A stretch of DNA of 64,000 nt from Tragulus kanchil (lineage: Eukaryota > Chordata > Mammalia > Artiodactyla > Tragulidae). The stretch lies in NCBI GenBank assembly GCA_022376925.1, contig JAIOJX010000001.1:39404324-39468323 (forward strand). Direction: 5' to 3'. This document shows positions 47,286 to 58,834 of the stretch, piece after piece. The notes beneath the pieces are model-generated. The model saw only the letters and a program-made list of their open reading frames with translations, did not search any database and was not told the origin of the DNA. A program made the position numbers and the translations under genes. Each line of letters opens with the position of its first letter. The stretch's first letter is position 1.

Positions 47286-48469
47286 GAGGTTGTAAGCATT
47301 TGAGAAATGCTAGCTGTTGCTGCTGTTGTTTATATTATCATTCTACTCCCAGGTTTGCCATAGATCCCATGGGTGCAGCTGGGCAGAAGAATGTCATTGG
47401 CTGTGGGAAAATCCACTGATCACTGTTGGAGAAAAATATGCACGCCCGGGTCATATATCCTCTCTGTTCTTCTAGGCTGTTGGATGGTTTTCTCATATCA
47501 AACTGCTGTTGTCATTCTAATGTTTTTGTCTCTGTCTCTTTCCTTCCCTTCTGCCTCTTGTGTTCTGGGAAAACTTTTCTGAGGTCTGAGGCAGTGTCTG
47601 CTTTATAGCCCCACATTCTATTATTAAAGGATTTGCATTATATTACTAAGCCCTGTTGGCACAAACTTCATTACCTACCATTTCAAGCCAAACTTCATTT
47701 CACACAAAGAAAGAATAATTTAACGACACACACATGCACAAACAATAATAAGGGTCCCGGTTGACTCCCCTTCTTCCAAAAGATTTAGAAAATCATTTAA
47801 TACAATTATTCCTAATATGCTGCCCATCAGCTCTGAGGTAGTTCTGTGAGGGAAAAAAAAAAAAAGAAACAGCTGCAATTACTTCACTTAAAGGATTAAG
47901 ATGATAAATTTGAGGAGACCTGCCTTGCAAAGTTAGCGTTGAACTAACTCATTCCCTTTCCATTGTTGGGAATTGCCACTTTTTTGACGGGAGATCAAGA
48001 CTGCACGTATCTTGTGAACTTTGTTGCTGAAGGAGCCTGGTAAGTATGGCTGGCTGATTTTTCTGCTCAGTGCCTCAGTGTTCTCTGTGGTGGAGGGGCA
48101 GCAAGCTCACTGTCAGTTAAAAAGCCTCAGATAAGAACAAATCATCCTTAGGTTTCTATGTGTGAATCAAGGTTTCCATGACTAGGAGGCTTCCAAATAC
48201 CCCCTGACGAGTATGATTGTGTGTTCATCCATTCATTACCCTGGTGCTTACCTATAGCATCCACCCTGTTCTAGGCGAGGAAACTACAGAAAGGAGTAAA
48301 CCATGTTCTGTGCCTTCAGGGAGCTTACAGTAGTCATGGAGACAGGCACATGTGATGAGTCCAAAGTAAGAGGCAAGTACTGACTGTGTCTGGCACACTG
48401 CTGTGGTGGGTCCTCCATGCCGTCTGCCTTTAATTATCTGGCCAGGGTAGAACTAAGAACTGAAAAATG

Positions 48470-48480
48470 ATTCCACTTCT
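48470..48480. repeat. Target-site duplication of the USP6NL retrocopy, left
   Basis: ATTCCACTTCT is repeated exactly at 53213-53223. It lies next to the T run that represents the A tail of the retrocopy. Confidence 0.8.
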
Positions 48481-48597
48481 GGTTTTTTTTTTTCTAACCA
48501 CTTTGATACATATACACACACACACATACACATATATATGTATCTTTTTTTTTTGAAACAGCTCTGATGCTAGCATAAACTCAGTTGTACAGCTTGG

Positions 48598-48603
48598 TTT
48601 ATT
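48598..48603 (-). terminator. USP6NL: Polyadenylation signal of the retrocopy
   Basis: AATAAA on the minus strand is followed 43 bases downstream by an A10 run and then by a microsatellite and a second A11 run next to the target-site duplication. Confidence 0.55.
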
Positions 48604-49940
48604 ACAAGTCACAGAATCATGGTTTCAAATAGGAACTCACATCCCCAGCTATGTTTTTATATACACTTGTTTCTCAGCTTCCACATGATCTGAGCCGGAA
48701 GCCTGGTGGTATTCAGATTTTGTTGGCGCTTCTGTGCAGTGCTCGGCTGCTAATATACTGCATTTGTTCTGTTGTTTAAGAACATCATTATCAAAGTGAT
48801 TAAAATTACATTAGACTCATTATATACATAAAAAAGTTTGTCACATTCACTAGGTAAACAAATGTTACTCTCATTTTAAGACATACTTCTGTACCTTGAA
48901 AACTTAGAGCCCCAACTTGCAACAAGAACCGGCAACGTTCGGTTTTCCTATTCTGTACTGTTTGGATAGGAGCAAATTGAGGGTGAAAACAAGCTCTCCA
49001 GTGAAACCCAAAGATCTACTTTCTTGGAGTGCCCAAAACTTGGTCACTGTTTTGGTCATTGTAGCGCAAACGAATATTTTGAAAGACATTTCTGATTTGT
49101 TACCATGAAGCTGAATTGTTATTCCACTGAAACAACCAACCAAAAAAGAAAAAAACGATTTCTGAAAGTATGAAACTCATTCTATTAAAAAAAAAAAGAC
49201 CAAAATCTGAGATACCTAGTAATAATTGGGATCTTTTTTTTACAATTTTACACAATAGTAACTTACTGGCCTAAGAGCAGCACTATCCACTGAGTACATT
49301 CTTTAAAGAAAGAGGGCCAGGACAAGACCATGCAAATGCCTCCTGGCCCTTTGTAGGAAGGCTTCGCAGGAATTTAAGGGGCAGAAATAAGAAGGGACCA
49401 TACTGTTAATTGTGCTTTCAAATTAATTTCAAAGGAGCTGGTTCTGCTGTGAGTGCCTGTCGATGGATAACTTGCAGCTTCGGCTGGCCTCCACTGGAGA
49501 GTTATGTGTGCACTTCCTGGGCATCTGACAAGAACGTTCTGCTCTGAGCTTTCCCAGAGTGAGCCAAGGGCACAGATGCCAGAAAGCTCATCTCCCAATG
49601 GATGCGGACACACAGCGGGAAACTGAGCATTCCATGAGATGCTGAATTAAGTCAGAGCCGACTCTCAAGTCAGTTTAAGATCTTGATTAACAACAAAAGG
49701 AGAGGAGGGGAAAACAAACAAAAAAAAACCTTGACTAAAAGTTAGGGAAAAGAAGAAGAATAAATTATTCCATGGATCTAGATTAAAAGTTTTTTTCTTT
49801 AAACATTTCTTTAGTTCGGTGTTTGTGTATGTGTAGATGCCTATATAATGTCTATTAAAAGACACACTAAGCAGAGTCTTAAAAATAGCCGTTCTACAGT
49901 TTTTCAGTGCTTTGTAATATTACTCAAAACAGAATGGGCT

Positions 49941-50253
49941 GGGTTTCCCTGGTAGCTCAGTGGTGAAGAGTTTGCTTGCCAATGCAGGAAACAGGGGTTT
50001 GATCCCTGATCCAGGAAGATCCCACATGCTGTGGAGCAGCTAAGCCCGTGAGCCACAACTATGGAACCTGTGCTCTAGAGCCTCAGAGCGGCAACTATTG
50101 AGCCCATGTACCGCAACTACTCGAGCCCATATGTCCTAGAGCTCGACTCAGCTAGAGAGTAGCCCCCTACTCCCTGCAACTAGAGAAGAGCCTGTGGCAG
50201 CAATGAAAACCCAGAAAAGCCAAAAATAAATAAATACATAAATAAAGTTAAAG
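49941..50253 (+). mobile_element. CHR-2 SINE inserted in the retrocopy
   Basis: GGGTTTCCCTGGTAGCTCAG opens the element. TTTGATCCCTGATCCAGG, AACTACTCGAGCCC and an AAATAAATAAATACATAAAT tail follow. AAAACAGAATGGGCT at 49926-49940 and 50254-50268 is a perfect 15-base target-site duplication. The SINE lies in the retrocopy's 3' untranslated part, so the retrocopy is older. Confidence 0.95.
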
Positions 50254-53212
50254 AAAACAGAATGGGCTAAGAGAGTACAAATATCTAGATTTTGGAGAAA
50301 GATATAAATGAAACTGTGTGTGCATCCCTAAATGCTATTGCTATGTTTCCAGGTTAAATTCTTTTTAACGGGTTTGGTGACGATGCAAGTTAACAGCTCA
50401 TCTTTAAGCAGTATCTAGGTGAGGATGAAATCACTTCCACATATTCTTATTACCAATGTGCATAAGGACTGTGTGAGTTGTTTACAATCGTATAAAATAC
50501 TGTTTTGGCAATTAGAAACGTACCGATCTAGGTCTCCTGCTGATTCTCCTGTCTCGTCTGCAGCAAGTGCAGATGAGTTCTCACGGCAATACTGACTCCC
50601 AGCTAGAGAGTCTATCCTGGTTTCTGTAGTGATCTGCTGGAGGACAGGGCCTGGAAGACTGAAACCCGGGTGGACTGGCATTTTCAAGAGCTGGGGAAGT
50701 TCTTTACCACACTGGACCATCAACAGACACTGCGGGGAGGGCATGGTCCTGATAGGGGGTGTGGTGAAATGTGGGGTGCCTCGGGAAACTGCTCAAGTGC
50801 CCACGGCTGGCATCTTGAGTCCACAACTATTCGTTCATCTCCAGTCTCCATGTGTAACCAATTTCTGACCATTTTCTGTTATCTGGCAAACAATCCCCCG
50901 GAGGAAGGGTGAATTTCCTGTTCTTTGGGGATTGTGAATTGTCTGAATACCTGCCAGCACCAAGATCTATAGGGAGAACTTCTATTCAACTAGACGGCTG
51001 GATCAGTAGAGTCATGAGGCTGTAAGATTTCTCTAGAGAATCATTGATTGGGAGCATAGAACCGCAAGATCTCCGGGGAGGATTTGCACACGGCCCAAGG
51101 GGAAATGGTGGAGACACAAAGCTGCTGTTTGGTGGAGGGGACACAGTTTTGGAGAGCTGCCCTGGTAGGTGAGGGGGTTACTGTTTGACGGGGAGTGTGC
51201 AGCCCCACGGTCTTCCCCGTCTGATAAGGACGGGTACCAGGCATAACTTGGAGACAGCATGTTGAAGGGAAACTTGGGCGGGTCCCTGGCCTGGCTGGCG
51301 CTGGGCTCTGCTTGCCTCCTGGGGCTCTGGGGTTCTGTGCACGCTCCAGCACCTCCTCCACGGCAACGCCCCAGCTGTCCTCAGGCACGTTGTCGGACTG
51401 TGAGGCTGTGGAGCGATCCTTCTCCTCCTCCACATCCAGCACCTTCATCTTCTGCCTCATGTGCGGGGCCCAGGGGTTGGCGGACACAGGCCCTGCAGCC
51501 CTCTTCACGGGGGTTGCAGCCTGGCTCTGGTCTTCAATAGCAGACTTGGTGGTCTCCTCCAGAACTGCGATTTCTGACGGCTGTGCCATCGGGCGCAAAC
51601 TCCTTCCAGGCACCCAAGGTGGTGTTGCTGTTTTGGTTGGCCGCTGCATGGTTGCACTGCCCAGAGCTGTCCTAGGTGCCAGACGGGAGCTTTCTCTGTG
51701 CCTCCGCCTCCTCTCGCAGCCTCTTACCCTCCTCGTCTAACTTCTGGCGATGCTGCTTTGCCCTCGCAGTGGTGCCGGGCTGGGGAGGGGAGGCCTTGCA
51801 GGTCAGGGTGAGCCGCTGCCCCACTGGCCGCCCGGGTGGGGACTCGACCTGCCTACACTCCTCTGTCCATTGCTCAGGTGACTGTTGCCAGCTGACTGTT
51901 CTTTGGGGAAAGTTGTCCCAAAGGTTTCTTTGGACAATTCACCCTCTTTACTAGGCTCTGGAAGGTCGAGCTTTGCCTGCTTCAGTTCATAGAAATCTGG
52001 AGCTGCTCTATTACAAAGTCATCTTCTAAGAAAAATCCCTTGCCAAAGTCTCCTGAAGAAATTCTGCAAGTTCTTCCATGGACAGTCTCGTAAGGTATTT
52101 TCTGTGCAATTTTAAGATTGTGGAAGACAGCAATAAGGACTCATTCTCCTTCAAGGATATAGATGTCCCATATTCTCAGGTCTAGTGTAAAGGGCGTCCC
52201 ATCAAGGAAACAATGAAAAAAATTATTTCATTGTGTAAAAATTTGTGTAGACTTCTTGAGAAGCCAAGTGCTGCTTAAGCTTAGACAAGAATTTATTCAG
52301 TATTTTTTTCATGATGTTCTTGAAACCTCAAGAGTTTGGGGAAACCATGGACAAAAAATCCACGCATGGTGTGTTTGGGGCCCGAGAACATCTTGACCAG
52401 GGCTCAGAAGGCATCTTCCTCGTTCATATACATGAGAAGCAAAGCTTTGATCTGGCTCATCCCCTGACAGTATCCTGTCTCCATGTTATAAATAGAATAT
52501 GCAGCTAAAACATGGAACAGGGACTGTTGCTTCATACCATATCTGTCTCTAAACATGATATGGTCTCTAAAGGTTTGGTTGACATCAGTGTCTGTCTGTC
52601 TGGCTCTGTGTTTTAATTGGCTGTACAGGTCTCTAGTCTCCTTCTTCATTTTTGAGATCTCCAGAAGCAGCGCCTAGACCTCACCTCTGAAGTGGAATGA
52701 GATTCCTTTGTAAATACTTCTATGAAACTTTTCAGTGTTCTTGTATTTTTCCCATTCTTTTAGCATTTTCAACCATTGAGTAGTTCTTTCCATTTCCAGG
52801 TGCTTTTGCTGTCCCATAGCTGCATTGCGATATGGGAGCTCCTCCTCATAGAAGAAGCCAGATCTATCTGTGACTTTGTAAACAAGGCTGTCAGCATCTT
52901 CCCAAGGTTCAATCTCTGCACCTTCTTCTATGTCATATTTAGCAACTATTTCAGCGTGTTCCTGGGCAAGTTTGACTGCTACATCTTGGTTTGAATCCAT
53001 GGCTGGAGATGTCTCTGTATGTGGTCCTAGTCAGGAGCTACAGCCAAATCTGCTGTCCAACATTTCTCAGAGGAATACATGTTCTCTGGACGGCCCTGTT
53101 GGCGGAGGCTGTGGGCGAGGGCAGTGCAGGATGTCCCAGGGGCTGAACAGGTCCCTGCGTGGTGGTGGCTACTGCAGTGCTCTCCACCCCAGCGTTTCCC
53201 TTCCAAGAGCTA

Positions 53213-53223
53213 ATTCCACTTCT
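53213..53223. repeat. Target-site duplication of the USP6NL retrocopy, right
   Basis: ATTCCACTTCT, identical to 48470-48480. On the minus strand the nick would fall at TC/AAGAA, close to the TT/AAAA preference of the L1 endonuclease. Confidence 0.8.
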
Positions 53224-53227
53224 TGAG

Positions 53228-53283
53228 TGTTGCCTTTGTGCCTGGGACTTTGCACATATTACCTCATTGAATCCTCACAGCAA
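53228..53283 (-). mobile_element. MIR SINE, left half (right half 53931-54070)
   Basis: GCACATATTACCTCATTGAA and CCTCACAGCAATGG, then after the insertion TTTTCCAGATGAGCAAACAG, GGCTCAGAGAGGTTAAGTG. A reverse MIR split by the MaLR-like element. Confidence 0.8.
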
Positions 53284-53930
53284 TGGTATTGATCAGCTAG
53301 GGCTGCTTGTAACTGGGTGGCTTAAATGATAGTATTTCTTTGTTTTTAAAGTCCTGGAGGCTGGGAAGTGTAAAATCAAAAGCGCCAGCCAATTCAGTTC
53401 CTGGTGAGAGCTCTCTTCTTGGCTTGCAGGCAGTAAGTGGCCTTCTCATTGTGCGCTCACTTGGCCTTTATTTATTCTGTGCTCATGGAGAGAAGGAAGG
53501 GAGGAGGATGACTTTCTCTCTTCATCTTATAAGGCCACAGTCCTGTCAGATTAGAACTCCACCTTTATGACCTCATTTAACCTTTTGTGTGTGTGCACGT
53601 ATGTACTCAATCATCCCTGACTCTTTGTGACCCAATGGATGGTAGCCCACCATTGCAAGGTCATGGACTGTAGCCCACCAGGCTCCCCCATTCAAGGGGT
53701 TTTCCAGGCAAGAATACTGGAGTGGATTGCCATTTCCTCCTCCAAGGCCTTTTCCTGACCCAGGAATCTAACTCACTTCTCCTTCATCTCCTGCATTGGC
53801 TGGTAGATCCTTTACCACTAAGCTACTTGGGAAGCCCCATATAACCTTAATTGCCTCCTAAAGACCCGTTTCCCATGCAGTCACTTTGGGGATAAGGGCT
53901 TCAACATATGAATTCAGTCCATAACAGTGA
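53284..53930. mobile_element. MaLR-like LTR remnant, itself split by Bov-tA
   Basis: Left half 53284-53582 (GGGCTGCTTGTAACTGGGTG, GTCCTGGAGGCTGGGAAGTG, CTTCATCTTATAAGGCCAC). Right half 53838-53930 (TTGCCTCCTAAAGACC, GGGCTTCAACATATGAATTC). Same family as 24036-24370. Confidence 0.55.
53583..53837 (-). mobile_element. Bov-tA SINE
   Basis: Reverse Bov-tA, with GACTCTTTGTGACCC, GTAGCCCACCAGGCTCCC, GAATACTGGAGTGGATTGCC and head AGCTACTTGGGAAGCCCC. A short block around the GTAGCCCACCA word occurs twice (53642 and 53671). AACCTT flanks both sides. Confidence 0.88.
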
Positions 53931-54369
53931 GTCTGTGCCTTAGATGATGATGATGTTCTCATTTTCCAGATGAGCAAACAGAGGCTCAGAGAGGTTAAGT
54001 GACTCTTCCAAAGTTACACAGTTAAGAAGTTGCAGAGATGGGATGAGATGGAATTCTAGGTCTGTATTATGAAAGGGCAACTGTTTCTTGCTATACTCTG
54101 TGGCCTCTTACATTAGTGGCACCTCCCACACCACTGGTTGGCAAATTTTGGGCCATTGTGAGACTTTGCTGTCTGGGATACTTAGAGGTGGTAACATATT
54201 TTTTAGATAATGAGGCCCTTGTTCCTGAAAGTGTTAAGAAGAGACCAGGTGCTATAGACAGGGCTCTGAAACTGGGTGGAAGGTTATAGTGAAGCAATGA
54301 TTTCCAAAGTGTGCTAAGTGAGGGGACCCATGTTTATCTCGCCTTTAATCAGAGCCACGTAGTATCCAT

Positions 54370-54575
54370 CTATTATGGTAACAAAGAAGCCAAGCATTTA
54401 TTAAGCATTTACCAGGCACTGATTTTCAAGTATCCTGTTTGCTTGTTCATTTAATTATCACAGCAGTGCTCTGAGGTAGGTACTGTTATTAGCCTATTTT
54501 ACTGAAGGTTAAAAACAAAAAAGACAGGATGGAGAAGTGAATACACTTGTCTGCGGTCACAGAGCTAGGGTAAGT
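54370..54575 (-). mobile_element. MIR SINE
   Basis: TTATTAAGCATTTACCAGGC, TTTAATTATCACAGCAGTGC, TCTGAGGTAGGTACTGTTAT and GTCACAGAGCTAGGGTAAG follow MIR in complement. Confidence 0.8.
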
Positions 54576-54577
54576 TG

Positions 54578-54705
54578 TAGCTTGGAAAGGGAAATGGCAA
54601 CACACTGCAGTATTCTTGCCTGGAGAATTCCATGGACAGAGGAGTCTGGTGGACTGCAGTCCATGGGATCACAAAGAATCGGACATGACTGGGTGACTAA
54701 GAGTT
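54578..54705 (+). mobile_element. Bov-tA SINE, head missing
   Basis: AAAGGGAAATGGCAACACAC, CCATGGACAGAGGAGTCTGG and CATGACTGGGTGACTAAGAG. A forward copy joined to the MIR. Confidence 0.85.
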
Positions 54706-55503
54706 TTCAGTTTCCCTTTCCCTATCTAGCTGAAATCTTGGCCCTTGACTCTCTAGCCCACAACATTTCTACACACTGAAGCCAGATGATCAGCTGGTCC
54801 CACCCAGTTTGTACATCAACTGGGATTATGGTTTGTTGGACCCAGCTGGTGAACCAGTGGGATGTGTGGACCTCAGGGGCTTCCTGGGGAGGACTCTTCC
54901 CCAGGGAATCAGGAGCCATGCAGGAGTGATGGGCCAGACCAGTGAGAGAGCCATTGTCATTAGATGGGAGGGAAACCAAGCACTGTGCAGCACAGTTGTC
55001 TTTATCCGCGATTTGTCTCCTGGCCAAGACAACCATGGACTCGTGCCTCAGTGCTGTGGAGACTAGGAGGGAGGTACATACAAAATCAAGAGTGCTGGTT
55101 CATGCAGAACTCCACATGACACCTGAGCGCCAGCAGTGCAGCTTGAGTATGACTCTAAGAGAGTCAAACCCGAATGCTGAAGTCATTTAGTTGCCACTGT
55201 GGGTTGAACACCTGGGGTGTTCAGAATCCACTGCTTGGCTTTCGGTCAAGTTAGGAATATAAATTTTTGTTGGGAAAGGGTATAGAATAAGGGGCAAATG
55301 TGGTGTTTATCTGGCATTGTCAGTGAAGAAAGGGACTTAAATTGAGTATTCAATAGAGTATGGGATCAGAAAGCATCTAAATATCTGTGAACTGCATATA
55401 AGCCTTTTGTCAGAGACCGTTTCCATACCTTCTGAATAGGGCTACTAATAAATCTGCCTTGTAGCACTGCTGGGTGGATTAAATAGGAAAATGTGTATTT
55501 GTT
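54706..55503. other. Single-copy sequence, no gene recognised
   Basis: Frames up to 104 codons (54722-55036 minus) in conflicting frames. No known domain. Confidence 0.5.
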
Positions 55504-55628
55504 GTCAATGTTCAGTTGCCAAGTTGTGCCCAACTCTTTGCAACCCCATGGGCTGCAGCACTCCAGGCTTCCCTGTCCCTCATCATCTCCTGGAGTTTGC
55601 CTGAGTTCATGTCCTTTGCATTGGTGAA
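55504..55628 (-). mobile_element. BovB 3'-end fragment (Bov2/ART2A type)
   Basis: GTTCAGTTGCCAAGTTGTGC, CCCATGGGCTGCAGCACTCC and TTCCCTGTCCCTCATCATC follow the complement of the BovB 3' end. Confidence 0.8.
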
Positions 55629-56518
55629 TACCTAGTTCAGTGCCTATCACTTAAGGACACTGCATAATGGAAGATCTTATTAGTAGTGGTAGTACTAGCA
55701 TTGTTATTGTTATTATTACTACTCCTAAATTATATTGTTTTAAGTTGCAAAGAATATGAATCTAAAGACAGTTTGAATCCTGTTTTGTCAGTACCAAGTT
55801 TAGGAACATAATACATATGATCTTATTGAATATGCTCTGGATGATGTTTCTGTCTTACTAGCTGGATAGGGAGTTCCTGAGAGCAATAATTTCTTTCCAC
55901 CAGATTTGAAACTGGTTATCAAAGAGAATGTCTTCCTAACTCTACAGGATAGTCTATCGTCAGATATGGGGCTACCTGAAAGGTGGCTACAAGTCTCCAC
56001 CACTGGGCTTTAGGTCTCTCCAAGGACACAGACAGCATCAGCATCCTCCTTTTTCTTACAGGTGAGTGACTTGGTATTACTGCTGAGCTGCACTGAAGTG
56101 AGAAAGTAGCAAAGGGATGGGAACAGATAGGAATCCTCATCATAGTTGAGATTCTGTGGACTGTCAAGACCCACTTGACCCTCTGATATTTTGCAGTCGC
56201 AAATGTCCCCAGATGCTGCACTAAGATGTTTGCCTTGGTTTTTAAGCCCAGGCACATTTTAGGACCTATTGAATCTGTGTGCCTCCAATTGATTTACATT
56301 TAACATATCAAAATGTTGTTTTGTAAGAGATTTGATATCTGAAAAGCCTGCTGAGCTGCTTTTTATGAACATTTCAAAGCCTTTTGCTTTGAAGAGATCG
56401 AAACCTGGATGGTGTTCCCTGTTGTTACTGGCCTCAGAATTCCAGAGGGTTCTGAGAGAGTAAAGTGTTCGAGGATGGCCTGTCCTATACAGAGTGACAG
56501 ACTGGTGGTCTAGAGGAG
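55629..56518. other. Unassigned sequence, no gene seen
   Basis: A 112-codon minus frame at 55919-56257 resembles no known protein. No repeat recognised. Confidence 0.5.
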
Positions 56519-58672
56519 GCAGGAGAGAAAGTAGTATTGCGGGTCAGTATGGATGGGGTAGTTTCTTTATGTATGATGGCCAGGCAGACATCTGAAGTCC
56601 CAATTATCCTCTGTTAAAACCTAATTCAGGTCCTTGGTTGCTGTGGAGTAGGAGGTGCCTGTTGGAAGAGTACAGGAATGATATGGCATGTGGAGCCATC
56701 AGAGTGTAAAGAACATTAGGTACAAAGCATTCCTGAATGCAAATACCCACTGGTGAAGCCCATGAGTGGGAGGCTTTAAAGAGTGATGGATGATTTGGGA
56801 AAGTAGAGCATATGTTATCCATCTACAATCATTGGGAAAAAAAAATTAAACACTGCACAGTTCACCACCTATGTATCCAGCTTATGGACTCTTGGTCTAG
56901 TTCACCCTTCATATTTATCAGCAAGGAGACTAAGGCACGACAACTGTGAAGTAACTGGTCAAAAGATTCCCAGCTAGCCAATGGTGGAAAAAGACTGGAA
57001 CTTGAAACTTTCTGCATGTAAGCACTTCAAGTCTGGTGCTTTTTTTCATTATACTATGCTGCCTGTTTAGGTTGACCCTTATCAATCAGAAAAAATAAGA
57101 GGCAGATATCAGAAAGTCATAGTGGAAATATTGTGAATCATCCCAGTGCTGGTTGTTTTGTGGCGAGAAGACTGACAGATGGTCAGAAGAGGAATGTGTG
57201 GAAAAGTGGCCTGGAGGTCAGAATTGAGGACATGAAAAATAGGGCAGACTCATTAGAATTTGGGGGTGGTCTGCCTTGAGTCACTTTAGGACCGAAGATG
57301 ACAAAACTCAAGAGAATTTAGAGGTAGCACATGAAGAGGGAGAGTGACAGATTGATAGCAGCAGGCAACCCCTCAAAAGCGTTCCAGGTGGAGTTCTGAG
57401 ATGAACATTGAATGGACAGTCACCTATGATTGCTGTTGGAGTTAGGACTTTAAAAGCATACCTGGGAACCAAGATGGTGGAGTAGAAGGATGTGTACTCA
57501 TCTGCAAAAACACCAAAATTGCAACTAGCTGCTGAAAAACCATCGACAGGAGGGTGTTGGGTCTCACCAAGAAAAGATACAGAGTGTCAGATGGTGTCAA
57601 AGAGGGAGGGCAGGAGAGAAAGTAGTATTGTGGGTCAGTATGGATGGGGTAGTTTCTTTATGTATGATGGCCAGGCAGACATCTGAAGTCCCAATTATCC
57701 TCTGTTAAAACCTAATTCAGGTCCTTGGTTGCTGTGGAGTAGGAGGTGCCTGTTGGAAGAGTACAGGAATGACATGGCATGTGGAGCCATCAGAGTGTAA
57801 AGAACATTAGGTACAAAGCATTCCTGAATGCAAATACCCACTGGTGAAGCCCATGAGTGGGAGGCTTTAAAGAGTGATGGATGATTTGGGAAAGTAGAGC
57901 ATATGTTATCCATCTACAATCATTGGGAAAAAAAAATTAAACACTGCACAGTTCACCACCTATGTATCCAGCTTATGGACTCTTGGTCTAGTTCACCCTT
58001 CATATTTATCAGCAAGGAGACTAAGGCACGACAACTGTGAAGTAACTGGTCAAAAGATTCCCAGCTAGCCAATGGTGGAAAAAGACTGGAACTTGAAACT
58101 TTCTGCATGTAAGCACTTCAAGTCTGGTGCTTTTTGTCATTATACTATGCTGCCTGTTTAGGTTGACCCTTATCAATCAGAAAAAATAAGAGGCAGATAT
58201 CAGAAAGTCATAGTGGAAATATTGTGAATCATCCCAGTGCTGGTTGTTTTGTGGCGAGAAGACTGACAGATGGTCAGAAGAGGAATGTGTGGAAAAGTGG
58301 CCTGGAGGTCAGAATTGAGGACATGAAAAATAGGGCAGACTCATTAGAATTTGGGGGTGGTCTGCCTTGAGTCACTTTAGGACCGAAGATGACAAAACTC
58401 AAGAGAATTTAGAGGTAGCACATGAAGAGGGAGAGTGACAGATTGATAGCAGCAGGCAACCCCTCAAAAGCGTTCCAGGTGGAGTTCTGAGATGAACATT
58501 GAATGGACAGTCACCTATGATTGCTGTTGGAGTTAGGACTTTAAAAGCATACCTGGGAACCAAGATGGTGGAGTAGAAGGATGTGTACTCATCTGCAAAA
58601 ACACCAAAATTGCAACTAGCTGCTGAAAAACCATCGACAGGAGGGTGTTGGGTCTCACCAAGAAAAAGATAC
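56519..58672. repeat. Direct tandem duplication 11 (unit 1,091 bp)
   Basis: Bases 56519-57609 recur at 57610-58672 with a few substitutions (ATTGCGGG/ATTGTGGG near 56539; AATGATATGG/AATGACATGG; TTTTTTCATT/TTTTTGTCATT). The last 27-30 bases of copy 1 before the join (about 57582-57609) have no counterpart in copy 2. Confidence 0.94.
56880..57062 (-). mobile_element. MIR SINE remnant (copy at 57970-58152)
   Basis: GGAGACTAAGGCACGACAAC, TAACTGGTCAAAAGATTCCC and TTATACTATGCTGCC resemble a diverged MIR in complement. Confidence 0.55.
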
Positions 58673-58834
58673 CCCACATTTAAGAGCAAAGAAGATGCAA
58701 CAAAACATAAACAACAAAACTATGTAAAAAAAAACCCACTAGATATTGGAAAATTTGGTGAAAAAAAATAAAAGCATACCTGGAAATATGTAAGCTAGGA
58801 TCTGGAGAAGAAATTTTCATTTATCTGGAGGCTT

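Larger units (their letters stand above)
46205..48373. repeat. Direct tandem duplication 10 (unit 1,084 bp)
   Basis: Bases 46205-47288 recur at 47289-48373 with only single-base indels (an extra G at CAAAGGTAAG near 47280; CCCC against CCCCC near 47117/48201). Almost no microhomology at the join. Confidence 0.95.
48481..53212 (-). pseudogene. USP6NL: Processed pseudogene of USP6NL (RN-tre), nearly full length
   Basis: This is an intronless copy of USP6NL, a TBC-domain GTPase-activating protein for Rab proteins acting in endocytic and Golgi traffic. The coding-like span runs from ATG at 53000 to TGA at 50581-50583, about 2.42 kb, near the length I recall for the parent coding sequence (about 828 codons). 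The first frame (53000-52677) opens [19 protein letters not shown]. The TBC part (52649-52404) has YCQGMSQI. The last part reads QDHALPAVSVD near 50750 and HYRNQD then ESVLP just before the stop. Breaks: TAG at 52674-52676 and TGA at 52404-52406, both where the parent should have Trp; a seven-A run at 52304-52310 shifting the frame; TAA near 50710. About 212 bases of 5' leader precede the ATG. On the minus strand AATAAA lies at 48598-48603, with A-rich runs at 48545-48554 and 48483-48493 around a CA/TA microsatellite. ATTCCACTTCT flanks both ends. Parent comparisons are from memory. Confidence 0.93.

Noticed and set aside
51312..51740. 142-codon plus-strand frame
   Set aside because: It is antisense to the C-terminal half of the USP6NL retrocopy, whose minus-strand frame has clear homology.
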